Shown: positions 35,301 to 47,632 of the stretch, in pieces
Layout of the letters: each line of letters begins with the position of its first letter
Position numbering within the stretch: position 1 is the stretch's first letter
Source of the DNA: Malus domestica
Lineage: Eukaryota > Streptophyta > Magnoliopsida > Rosales > Rosaceae
Direction: 5' to 3'
Assembly: GCF_042453785.1 (NCBI RefSeq)
Contig: NC_091668.1
Coordinates: forward strand, 11,118,001 to 11,182,000
Length of the DNA stretch: 64,000 nt
The notes under the pieces: model-generated
The model's database searches: none
Seen by the model: only the letters and a program-made list of their open reading frames with translations
Told to the model about the DNA's origin: nothing
Program-made: the position numbers and the translations under genes

Positions 35301-38300
35301 CGCTAGCCTTATTGCCGTCCTATAAAATTTTCCCTTGAGCTTCAGTGGCCTACGACGGTCACACAACACGCCGGATGCACTCTTTCCATCCAGCTCGTAT
35401 TCTATGGTTGAGATCTCCATCTAATTCTCCGTTCTCTTGCAAGATAGATCCTAGGTAGCGAAAACGATCGCTTTTTGTGATCTTCGCTAGATTGCTCCGG
35501 TCATTAGTGTGGATAAGTATATAAATGGATAGAGATAGGAAAGCAAACACAAGATGTACGTGGTTCACCCAGATTGGCTACGTCCACGGAATAGAAGAGT
35601 TCTCATTAATTGTGAAGGGTTTACACAAGTACATAGGTTCAAGCTCTCATTTAGTGAGTACAAGTGAATGATTTAATACAAATGACATTAGGAAATATTG
35701 TGGGAGAATGATCTCGTAATCACGAAACTTCTAAGTATCGGAGTGTGGTGTCGTCTTGACTTGCCTTATCTGTCTCATAGGTAGATGTGGCATCTTCTCT
35801 GGAAGTACTCTTCCTCCATCCAGGGGTGGTATCTTTAACTGGTGGAGATGCACAAGGTAATGTATCAATTTCACTTGAAGCTTACTTGTAGTTTCAGGCA
35901 TGGTCAAGCGCGATACAAACCATGTAGTAGGAGTCCCCCAAGTCGCCGAGCTAGGGGGTCTGCTGAAAGAGGTGACAGACAAGGTAAGCAATCAGAGCTC
36001 CGACTGATTGTTCACCTTCTCCCCATCTTGCAGCAGCATGAAGGATAAAGAGAAGAAAAATGAAAAGAGATGATATGAGATACTTTTGCTTTTGAAGAAG
36101 TAACTTTCCACAGGCTTATTCTTGAACTGAGCTGGAGGGTTTTCTGGTTTCCTCCAGAGTATAAGGCCGACTGAAGAATTTGAGGGTCAAAACAAGTCCA
36201 TCAAATCTAGAGTACGTTCCACCCTGCTGATATGGGATACTTTTGCGTTTGACAGAGTAATGAATGTATCGGCACGTGTGCTGTTACGCTTGTCTCCACA
36301 TGCTTCCTTGTATCCTTCGCACTTGCCCTATCTGTTCCTCAAGCAGATGCGGAATCTTCCCTGGAAACATAAGATGTTGAAGATGAGTACTCGAGAGCAA
36401 TGCCAGGTAAGTAATCAGGTAAGGGGTTCCAGGCAGTCAGTTCCTGGCTGGAAGCTTGATTCCAAGTGCTGACTGATTGCTCTCTTTCTCCTTGTCTTGC
36501 AGGTAAAAACAAGGCCAAAAGAAAAGACAGGGAAAAAGCATGATATGGGATACTCTTGCTTTTAACCCTGATGATATGAGATATTCTTGCTCTAGTATAG
36601 CTTGTTTGCAGAGGTATTATCGGGGGGAAAGAAAGCTGAATATTTCGAAAGGCTTCGTTGGGAGTGCCCTCTCAGATATGATGAAGGGTTGAGCATTTTT
36701 GCAGGTCTGCCTGTCCGTTGGGGATGGAGGTCGACATATATAGGAGTCTCCCTAACAACAAGTAGTAATGCTATTCCTTTACCCTGCTTGGTCATAGCAC
36801 GGTAGTGGGAGCTGCCAGTTTCACATGTTTTAACTCTGTCAGAGCACTTTGAAAAAGTGGTCTGTGGTATCTGGCTCTCGAGATTCGGAGAACGATGCAT
36901 CTTCGATTTTTGAGAAAGCAATCATGCTGGGAGTATGACTCTCGAGATTCGGAGAGCAGTGTCTTTTCGATTTTTGAGGAAGTAATCATGTTGGGAGTCT
37001 GGCTCTCGAGATTCGGAGGGCGGTGCCTCTTCGATTTTGGAGCAAGCAATCTTGTTGGGAGTGTTGTCTCGAATGTGAGTAAAGGTTGGGCATGTTTGCT
37101 AGTCTACCTTGCCACGAAGCACAAAGGTTAACACACAGGGACTTTCCAATTATCCAGCAATGGTACTGTTCCTTTACCCTCTCTTCGATTTTGAGAAAGT
37201 AGTCATGTTGGGAGTCTGGCTCTCGAGATTCGGAGGACGGTGCCTCTTCGATTTTGGAGCAAGCAATCTTATTGGGAGTGTTTTCTCGAATGTGAGTAAA
37301 GGTTGGGCATGTTTGCTAGTCTACCTTGCCACGAAGCACAGAGGTTGACACACAGGGACTTTCCAATTATCCAGCAGTGGTACTGTTCCTTTACAGTTGT
37401 GGGTAATAATGTGGTAGCTAGACCTTCAAAATTTATGTGTCTAAACTTTTGTTAGTGCTGTTTCTTTGCTATTCTTTTACCTTTCTTGGTCAGAGCGATG
37501 TAGTGGGAGCTGCAAGCTTCACGTGCTCAACTTTGGCAGAGAACTTTGGCAAAGTTATTTGTGGTACCCATGAGCTATTGTTGCGTGTGGGAAGTGGGTG
37601 ATTGAACAGTAAGATTCACGTGCTTTCTACTTCACCAGAAGTCTTCGACAGAATGCCCATAATTTCTGCAAAGCTGAGTGTGCGTGTGACAGGTGCTGAC
37701 AAGGCTAGAAAAGTAGGTGCCTCTTCGATTTCTGAGATCGGCCCTCGTGGTCTCTGAGCAGCCCAGCTCTTGAGAAAGCGAGCGCCTCTTCGATTGATTC
37801 GGAGAACGATGCCTCATCGATTTTTGAGAAAGCAATCATGCTGGGGGTCTGGCTCTCGAGATTCGGGGAGCAGTGTCTCTTCGATTTTTGAGAAAGTAAT
37901 CATGTTGGGAGTCTGGCTCTCGAGATTCGGAGGGCGGTGCCTCTTCGATTTTGGAGCAAGCAATCTTGTTGGGAGTGTTTTCTCGAATGTGAGTAAAGGT
38001 TGGGCATGTTTGCTAGTCTACCTTGCCACGAAGCACAGAGGTTGACACACAGGGACTTTCCAATTATCCAGCAATGGTACTGTTCCTTTACCCTCTCTTC
38101 GATTTTTAAGAAAGTAGTCATGTTGGGAGTCTGGCTCTCGAGATTCGGAGGACGGTGCCTCTTCGATTTTGGAGCAAGCAATCTTATTGGGAGTGTTTTC
38201 TCGAATGTGAGTAAAGGTTGGGCATGTTTGCTAGTCTACCTTGCCACGAAGCACAGAGGTTGACACACAGGGACTTTCCAATTATCCAGCAGTGGTACTG

Positions 38301-41300
38301 TTCCTTTACCCTTGTGGGTAATAATATGGTAGCTAGACCTTCAAAATTTATGGGTCTAAACTTTGTTAGTGCTGTTTCTTTGCTATTCTTTTACCCTTCT
38401 TGGTCAGAGCGATGTAGTGGGAGCTGCAAGCTTCACGTGCTCAACTTTGGCAAAGTTATTTGTGGTACCCATGAGCTATTGTTGCGTGTGGGAAGTGGGT
38501 GATTGAACAGTAAGATTCATGTGTTTTCTACTTCCCCAAAAGTCTTTGACAGAATGCCCATAATTTCCGTAAAACTGAGTGTGCGTGTGACAGGTGCTGA
38601 CAAGGCTGGAAAAGGCTGGAAAAGTAGGTGCCTCTTCGATTTCTGAGATCGGCCCTCGTGGTCTCTAGGGAGCCCAGCTTTTGAGAAAGCGAGCGCCTCT
38701 TCGATTTTTGAGATCGGCCTTCGTGGTCTTTGAGCAGCCCAACTTTTGAGAAAGCAAACGCCTCTTCGATTTCTGAGATCAACCCTCGTGATCTCTAAGC
38801 AGCCCAGCTTTTGAGAAAGCAAACGCCTCTTCGATTTCTGAGCAGGCGCCTCTTCGATTTCTGAAGCTTCGTCGAGTGCAGATTTTTATAGGGGCTGGCA
38901 TTAAGTTCCAAAGCACACTTGAATCTCCACCAGTAGAAGCTTCATTCTTGCACTTCTAAGATCTTGATTTGTCCGACCTCTTCTCTCTTCAACACCTTTG
39001 AAAATGTCTGGCCCCTCCGACCGTCGTTTTGACTTGAACCTTGTTGAAGAGGCAGCCCCGCCTTCTCCAGACAACATATGGCGCCCATCCTTCGTCTCCC
39101 CTACTGGTCCTCTTACCGTTGGGGATTCCGTGATGAAGAATGATATGACCGCTGCGGTGGTGGCCAGGAACCTTCTCACTCCCAAAGATAACAGACTACT
39201 TTCCAAACGGTCTGATGAGTTAGCTGTTAAAGATTCGCTGGCTCTCAGTGTTCAGTGTGCAGGTTCTGTGTCTAATATGGCCCAACGCCTATTTGCTCGA
39301 ACCCGCCAAGTTGAATCATTGGCGGCTGAAGTGATGAGTCTCAAACAGGAGATTAGAGGGCTCAAGCATGAGAATAAACAGTTGCACCGGCTCGCACATG
39401 ACTATGCTACAAACATGAAGAGGAAGCTTGACCAGATGAAGGAAACTGATGGTCAGGTTTTACTTGATCATCAGAGATTTGTGGGTTTGTTCCAAAGGCA
39501 TTTATTGCCTTCGTCTTCTGGGGCTGTACCGCGTAATGAAGCTCCAAATGATCAACCTCTGATGCCTCCTCCTTCTAGGGTTCTGTCCAGTACTGAGGCT
39601 CCAAATGATCCCCCTCCGGTGCCTTCTCTTTCTGGGGCTCTACCGACTGCTGAGACTTCTCCTAAGCAACCTTTGTGAAGGCTCCCTCTTGTATGCTTAT
39701 TTTGACTCATGTATATGTACATATTTGTAGCTTATCGGGGATATCAATAAATAAGCTTTCCTTCATTTCAACGTATTGTGTTAAATACACCAAAGCCTTC
39801 TTCGCTAAGTTCTTTGAATTTTCTTTTGTTAAAGCTTGTATGTTGAAGCTTTCTGAGTGGAGCATGTAGGTTGGGGTAGTGTTCCCTTAATTTCCCGAGT
39901 GAGGAAAACTTCTCGGTTGGAGACTTGGAAAATCCAAGTCACTGAGTGGGATCGGCTATATGAATCTTAGAACGCCATTGTGCTCGATCCTGTGTCATGT
40001 CCTTCGTTAGATCCAAGTACTCTAAGTCTTTTCTTAGAGTCTCTTCCAAAGTTTTCCTAGGTCTTCCTCTACCCCTTCGGCCCTGAACCTCTGTCCCATA
40101 GTCGCATCTTCTAATCGGAACGTCAGTAGGCCTTCTTTGCACATGTCCAAACCACCGTAACCGATTTTCTCTCATCTTTCCTTCAATTTCGACTACTCCT
40201 ACTTTACCCCGGATATCCTCATTCCTAATCTTATCCTTTCTCGTGTGCCCACACATCCAACGAAGCATCCTCATCTCCGCTACACCCATTTTGTGTACGT
40301 GTTGATGTTTCACCGCCCAACATTCTGTGCCATACAGCATCGCCGGCCTTATTGCCGTCCTATAAAATTTTCCCTTGAGCTTCAGTGGCATACGGCGGTC
40401 ACACAACACGCCGGATGCACTCTTCCACTTCATCCATCCAGCTTGTATTCTATGGTTGAGATCTCCATCTAATTCTCCGTTCTTTTGCAAGATAGATCCT
40501 AGGTAACGAAAACGGTCGCTCTTTGGTATTTCTTGATCTCCGATCCTCACCCCTAACTCGTTTTGGCCTCCATTTGCACTGAACTTGCACTCCATATATT
40601 CTGTCTTTGATCGGCTTAGGCGAAGACCTTTAGATTCCAACACTTCTCTCCAAAGGTTAAGCTTTGCATTTACCCCTTCCTGAGTTTCATCTATCAACAC
40701 TATATCGTCTGCGAAAAGCATACACCAAGGAATATCATCTTGAATATGTCGTGTTAACTCATCCATTACCAACGCAAAAAGGTAAGGGCTTAAGGATGAG
40801 CCTTGATGTAATCCTACAGTTATGGGAAAGCTTTCAGTTTGTCCTTCATGAGTTCTTACGGCAGTCTTTGCTCCTTCATACATATCCTTTATAGCTTGGA
40901 TATATGCTACTCGTACTCCTTTCTTCTCTAAAATCCTCCAAAGAATGTCTCTTGGGACCCTATCATACGCTTTTTCCAAATCTATAAAGACCATGTGTAA
41001 ATCCTTTTTCCCATCTCTATATCTTTCCATCAATCTTCGTAAGAGATAGATTGCCTCCATGGTTGAGCGCCCTGGCATGAACCCGAATTGGTTGTCCGAA
41101 ACCCGTGTCTCTTGCCTCAATCTATGCTCAATGACTCTCTCCCAGAGCTTCATTGTATGACTCATTAGCTTAATACCCCTATAGTTCATGCAATTTTGTA
41201 CGTCGCCCTTATTCTTGTAGATAGGCACCAAAGTGCTCATTCGCCACTCATTTGGCATCTTCTTCGTTTTCAAAATCCTATTGAAAAGGTCAGTGAGCCA

Positions 41301-44300
41301 TGTTATACCTGTCTCTCCCAAAAGTTTCCACACTTCGATTGGTATATCGTCTGGGCCTATTGCTTTTTTATGCTTCATCTTCTTCAAAGCTACAACCACT
41401 TCTTCCTTCCGGATTCGACGATAAAAAGAGTAGTTTCTACACTCTTCTGAGTTACTCAACTCCCCTAAAGAAGCACTCATTTCATGTCCTTCATTGAAAA
41501 GATTATGAAAATAACCTCTCCATCTGTCTTTAACCGCGTTCTCTGTAGCAAGAACCTTTCCATCCTCATCCTTGATGCACCTCACTTGGTTTAGGTCCCT
41601 TGTCTTCTTTTCCCTTGCTCTAGATAGTTTATAGATATCCAACTCTCCTTCTTTGGTATCTAGTCGTTTATACATATCGTCGTAAGCCGCTAACTTAGCT
41701 TCTCTGACAGCTTTCTTCGCCTCTTGCTTCGCTTTTCTATACCTTTCACCATTTTCATCAGTCATCTCCTTGTATAAGGTTTTACAACATTCCTTCTTAG
41801 CCTTCACCTTTGTTTGTACCTCCTCATTCCACCACCAAGATTCCTTTTGGTGTGGGGCAAAGCCCTTGGACTCTCCTAATACCTCTTTTGCTACTTTTCG
41901 GATACAACTAGCCATGGAATCCCACATTTGGCTAGCTTCCCCCTCTCTATCCCACACACATTGGGTGATTACCTTCTCTTTGAAAATGGCTTGTTTTTCT
42001 TCTTTTAGATTCCACCATCTAGTCCTTGGGCACTTCCAAGTCTTGTTCTTTTGTCTTACTCTTTTGATATGTACATCCATCACCAACAAGCGATGTTGAT
42101 TAGCCACGCTCTCTCCTGGTATAACTTTGCAATCCTTACAAGTTATACGATCCCCTTTCCTCATTAGAAGAAAATCTATTTGTGTTTTTTACGACCCACT
42201 CTTGTAGGTGATCACATGTTCTTCTCTCTTCTTAAAGAAGGTGTTGGCTAAGAAGAGATCATATGCCATTGCAAAATCCAAGATAGCTTCTCCATCCTCG
42301 TTTCTCTCCCCAAAACCATGGCCACCATGAAAACCTCCATAGTTGCCTGTCTCCCTGCCCACGTGTCCATTTAAATCTCCTCCTATAAATAACTTCTCCG
42401 TCTGAGCAATTCCTTGCACCAAGTCTCCAAGATCTTCCCAAAATTTCTCCTTCGAACTCGTATCCAACCCTACTTGAGGTGCGTACGCACTAATCACATT
42501 GATAAGTTCTTGTCCTATTACAATCTTGATTGCCATGATTCTATCTCCTACCCTCTTGACATCTACAACATCTTGTACCAAGGTCTTGTCCACGATGATG
42601 CCAACACCGTTTCTCGTTCTATTTGTGCCCGAATACCAAAGTTTAAACCCTGAGTTTTCTAGATCCTTTGCCTTACTACCAACCCACTTAGTTTCTTGTA
42701 GGCACATAATATTTATCCTTCTCCTCACCATAACTTCCACTACTTCCATAGATTTTCCCGTTAAGGTTCCTATATTCCACGTTCCTAAACGCATTTTGCT
42801 CTCTTGAACTCTACCCTTCTGTCCTAGCTTCTTCACCCTCCCCCGTCTAATAGGATCAAAGTACTTCTTTTGTGTGTCCCGGGTAAAGTTGATAGGAGCA
42901 TATGCTCCCAAACAACTTTGAGTGGAGTCGTTCGAAAAGAAGTTTCTATGGCCCCCTTGCTCATTTAACACTGCATCCGGGTGCCGATGGAGATACAGCG
43001 ACCCTTGCTCACTTATCACTGTGCTCAGGCCACACAGCGCGCCACTTACGGGTGACGCCCTAGCTTTAGCGCGATTTTGTTCTGGATTCATTTTCATAAG
43101 GATTCGACGTGATCATGGAGTGCCGGCTGTCGACTACCTGACGCCCTCCCCCTCCTCCTTTATCCGGGCTTGGGACCGGCCATGTAAGACATAGGCGGAG
43201 TTAAATGTTATATGCTATATCTTTTATATTTCAAAATGAGTAAGCTTATACTGAAAAAGATTATAATCAATATAGATTTACCTCATTCTCCATGTCAGCA
43301 GTAAAACTGTAATCTGTGACCTCGGAAAAATGGTGGCAGAGAAATGCTGACACCTAAAATTAACCAAAAAAATAAAATAAATTGAGCGGCAACAAGGAAT
43401 ATCAACATATCTCATGGACTCAGCAATTTGAGAAATCCCATGTTAACTACACTCTTCAACTTTGAACTAACAAGAAACGAATGAAAAGACAATCAAGAAA
43501 CCAACAAAAAATAAGATAAAATGGCACAAGTTAGAAGTGACCAATATTAGAAATAGGAGGATAAAGCCACATAACAATGGACTTGCATGGATCTATAAGA
43601 AAGCATGTAAAGATCTTTGCCGTTTCTCTGATTTCCAGTAACTCAAAAAGAATGCCAACATACCATACGACCACGAAATTCTGGATGTAATACACGGCTT
43701 TTAACTGTCACGTAGTTTCTATCCTGGCACCACAAATCAATAAGTCATCAAAATATTGTGTGGTTAAAAATCACAATAAAAAGACCAGCCAAAATACTTC
43801 CTGGAGATTGTTGACAAGAGAACGTTTTAGAAAAATTCAGAAAGAATTCTCAAGAACATGCTTATTGTAATGCTATGAGATATCTAACTTTCCAAAATAC
43901 ATGGTACAACTATTAAAAGGGTTTCTAAGAATATGAGACATAACATAACTCAAAGTTGTGCACAATTTCCGTCAAAATAATACATTAAAAATTATGATCA
44001 AAGAAAACCTGACAATTTGAACACCTTCAATTACCTGTAAAACCTTCAAAGTGCTAGCATATGTTGAAGGTCTTCCAATCCCAAGCTCCTCCAATTTCTT
44101 AACCTATGGAACACACCACCACAAAGATGAGAAAACTAAAGCTAAAAAATAAGTACACCAGTTATAACACTAACTTAAAGAGCTTGTTATGATTAAACCT
44201 TCCCATCTATGGAGTACATTCAAATGGTAGAATACCTCTGGAGGCAGCAATTTTGAAGTAATTCCTATTGCCAATAGTTTCATAGTCCCCCTTCCCAAAG

Positions 44301-47300
44301 AAAATAACTAAAGAATTCTAACAGCATTTCTTGTAATATGTAAAATTATAAAATTTTACCAGTGCTGCCTCAGAGTAGCGGGGAGGAGGTTGAGTATGGT
44401 GCTCCTTGAGTTCCACTTTACCAATACATAATGGATCCCCACGCTACATAAACAAAATAAAAGACTTAAGAAATTAAAAAAAGCAATGATAAATCTCGTA
44501 TGAAACTGAACACAATCAGAGTTATATGTTGTCGTTCAATACCAAAGGCTCTTATCCTGAAATTTAGACGGGGCATGTGCATCCAAGCATATGTGGGTAG
44601 GGGCAATGGGAAAGTGACACAACGTAAATTTAGGTCCAAATTTACCTTCAAAGAATTAAGAAGTACAAAGGGTTCATCATGACTCTTCCCTTCCTGTTCT
44701 TTATATTTGACTGCTTGAGCTTCCACATCCTAAACATTAGAAATAAACATGCTCAAAACTCCACATAAGCATGCAACACACTGCCAATTTAAGATGTGGC
44801 ATCAAATCAATCGCATCAAAGTGAAGCTACATGAATAAAAGGGAATTTACTTTCCAAATCCTGACATCAGAACTGCCTTTTAAAAACAAATAATAACTTG
44901 CAATTATATGGATATGTGCAGTTCCCAGTTTGGATCCTATGACTAATAGATATGATGAGTTCATGACACTAAAAGTTAAATTGGCATATAAGATCGTACA
45001 AGTAGCAGTATTTTAACATATCTTGGGAATTAAAGTGTATATCCATATAAAGAAAAACAAAGCAAAAGTCATACCATAACTGAAGAACATTAAGAAGATT
45101 CCAGTGTTTACCAAAACAAAATAGCAGATTCAGTTACTGATACTCAAGAACTCCCACCAGTGAGACAATTTTTAGAAATGCAAATGTTTTATGACTGTGG
45201 CACACGAGCCAACTGCATACATTTGCAACGACACTAAGATGGAAAACAGAATTATACCTCAAAGACTGCCTGATATCCAGGAAACTCAACCCTTGAGCAC
45301 GAAGAGCGGAAAACAATGGACTCGCCAGCATTTCCAATATCAAGTTGTATCTGGTTATATTAATGGGGAAATGAATTAGGAAAGAGATGGTGAATTTGCA
45401 TTACATATATATATGAATGGAACATAAGAACAAGGATATGAGGAAACGTCAACAAGTTAATGCATGTTCTATTTGACAAAGAATGTGTTGCCTTTATCAT
45501 TGAACTTTGAATAAGTTATATTTCAATCACGTGTACTCTTCTCAGCAAAGTATCAATTAGGTCTCCCTGAAATCCATAGTGAGTAATCAAAGAATAGGAA
45601 GCAAACTGTGTTTTCCTCTCTGAATTTCATCCTCTATTCTAGTTTAAGAAAGCAAAACTGTGATCCATTTTTCTCAGAAATAGAGCAATCAAGGTTCCAA
45701 GATGCAGTGTTACTCATAAGGTGTAAATTATTGTGTTCCCACTTTGATGACAATTCAAATGCACACCACGCACATACTGAACTTTATAAGATAAAAACAA
45801 ATAAAAGAATAACAATAAAAAGAACATAGTTTGAGGACAGTGGAAGTACTGCCAATAACAAAGTACAGCAACATATATTAAAGATATTCTAGAAATGTAA
45901 CTACTTGTCCAAAAGGAAGAAACAACTTGGAAATAATCATAAAACAGATTTTTGCAGCCTGTATTAATTGCGATAATTGACCACTGGATAGTAATAGTTA
46001 TAAGGCTATTTGTTCCCATCACTTAAATGAGAAGAATTTTCATAGTGTTATATTCTAAGTTTCTAACCTGCTCAATTGTAGCAGGCTCCATCTGACATGC
46101 CACTGTCCGACACCAAATTAGAGTGTACAACTTCAGGGAATCTTCATCAAGTATCCCATGAAGCAATGCTAGATTCCAAGACAAAAATTTTAGTCAATTC
46201 ACTAGAAAGAGCCTATGAAAAGATGAGCTGTACATCTGAAAAAACTTGCATAAAAAAAACTTGAAGAAACTTTAATGTAGCATGCAAAATTGTTAGTTAC
46301 ATGGCAATCTTCGAACATCAGTGGGTCTAATTGCTTCATGGGCCTCTTGAGCATTCTTCACTTTCTTAAAAAATTTGCGTGCAGTTTCTGATGCAAAATT
46401 CTGTCCATACCTGCATCAAAGGAATATTGTTTGTAATGAACAAACATATAGATCTCATTGCACAAGTATAACCACAAATAGCGAAAACCTGTAGGTCACT
46501 ACTCATCATGGGAACAAGTATATAAATGAACTAAGTTTTGAAACTATAGGTCATTTTAATCTCTCGCTCTCAATGCTCTAGACCAATGGTGATTTCAAAA
46601 ATAGTTGCAAACTAAATTTCAAACCTTACAAAGCAAAAAACCTGTAAGTTTTGAATTGTAGGATAGAATAGGCATAAATTAAATTCCAAATAAAATGACA
46701 GCACAAAGACATGAACATGCATATCATTATTCTGCATTACATCTAAATTTAAATTCCAAATAAAATAGAAGTCGAAATAACATTTATCTACAGCACCTTT
46801 CAATGACCAAGGAGCGCACATCCTTACAGGCTTCATCAGAAATCTGCAGAAATTAAAAGACTTCGGTATTAGAAAGAATGATAGATGTCGACCTCAACTA
46901 GAGATGAACTATACATTGAGACAGTGTAAATCAAGAGCACACATGTAAACAATCAGCATACATTGTAGTAATTATCATCACAAAGAAACGAAGTACAATT
47001 ACAATTCTAAGCAAACTCAACAATTGAAACTTAGCAGCCTTAGACACTGACACTACGCCATAAAGTTCCATCGTTTTACATTGTGCAGCATAAAAGAAAC
47101 CGATTTGCAACTGAGGAATTTTAAACACAACAAACCATTCCACAAGAGCAGTTCAATTGAGTTATGAAAATAATTAACGAAAGAAGAATGTTATAATCAA
47201 GTAAAAATCCTATTTCAAAATTTTCCTTTTAAGATTACATTGGTTCAGGTTATCCCAAATCAATTAAAAATTGATCACCTAAAGAGAAGGCAATAGAAAT

Positions 47301-47582
47301 GTAAAAAAGGAACCAGCCACCAAAAACATTGACAGACAACATGAAACTCAATCAAGAACACATACTGTAGGGAAAATATTCATGCAGCCAAAAAGATACC
47401 TACATGTAGTCCATCTGTTCGGGTGTAAGTGATCAAACCCGCTGCTTTACCATCAGATAACTGAACCCCCTCGTAAAGTTTTTGTGCAAGCTGCATATAT
47501 AATGTATCTTCCATTAGCCAGAAAGTCTCTGTATCTATATGATGCATATCCTTAAAGCAAATATATATGTATATTCTTAAAG

Positions 47583-47632
<50 letters not shown>

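Larger units (their letters stand above)
35478..39939. other. Unclassified repeat DNA between the two LINE copies
   Basis: This starts with a segment of LTR-like style (GTACGTGGTTCACCCAGATT, then CAAGCTCTCATTTAGTGAGT). Two related blocks with splice-like TTGCAG ends follow (about 35990-36040 and 36420-36500, both with TGACTGATTG/CGACTGATTG). Then come tandem arrays (36840-38880), a 224-aa ORF on the plus strand (39004-39678) and its 3' flank with ATCAATAAATAAGC near 39744. No reverse transcriptase, protease or integrase is seen, and I found no pair of long terminal repeats. It resembles the large non-autonomous retro-derivatives (LARD/TRIM) of Rosaceae, but that assignment is inference. Confidence 0.45.
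34871..43202 (-). mobile_element. 8.3 kb retro-insertion in intron 14, bounded by one 17-bp target duplication
   Basis: AAATGTTATATGCTATA occurs at 34854-34870 and again at 43203-43219. Between them lie, in minus-strand order, a LINE copy from its 5' end to just short of its 3' end (43202-39940), then about 4.5 kb of unrelated repeat DNA (39939-35478), then a second copy of the LINE 3' end (35477-34871) closing with a (TTG)n tail. A 17-bp duplication and a simple-repeat tail are what LINE integration by target-primed reverse transcription leaves. The single duplication outside everything suggests the whole block entered as one unit. Confidence 0.7.

Noticed and set aside
36602..38502. Several 60-110 aa frames repeated along 36.6-38.5 kb
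   Set aside because: They recur with the 217/915 bp tandem period and have no start context or domain, so they are repeat translations.
35478..39939. LTR retrotransposon simply inserted into a LINE
   Set aside because: No paired LTRs or 5-bp duplication were found, and the LINE 3' end is present on both sides, which a simple insertion cannot give.
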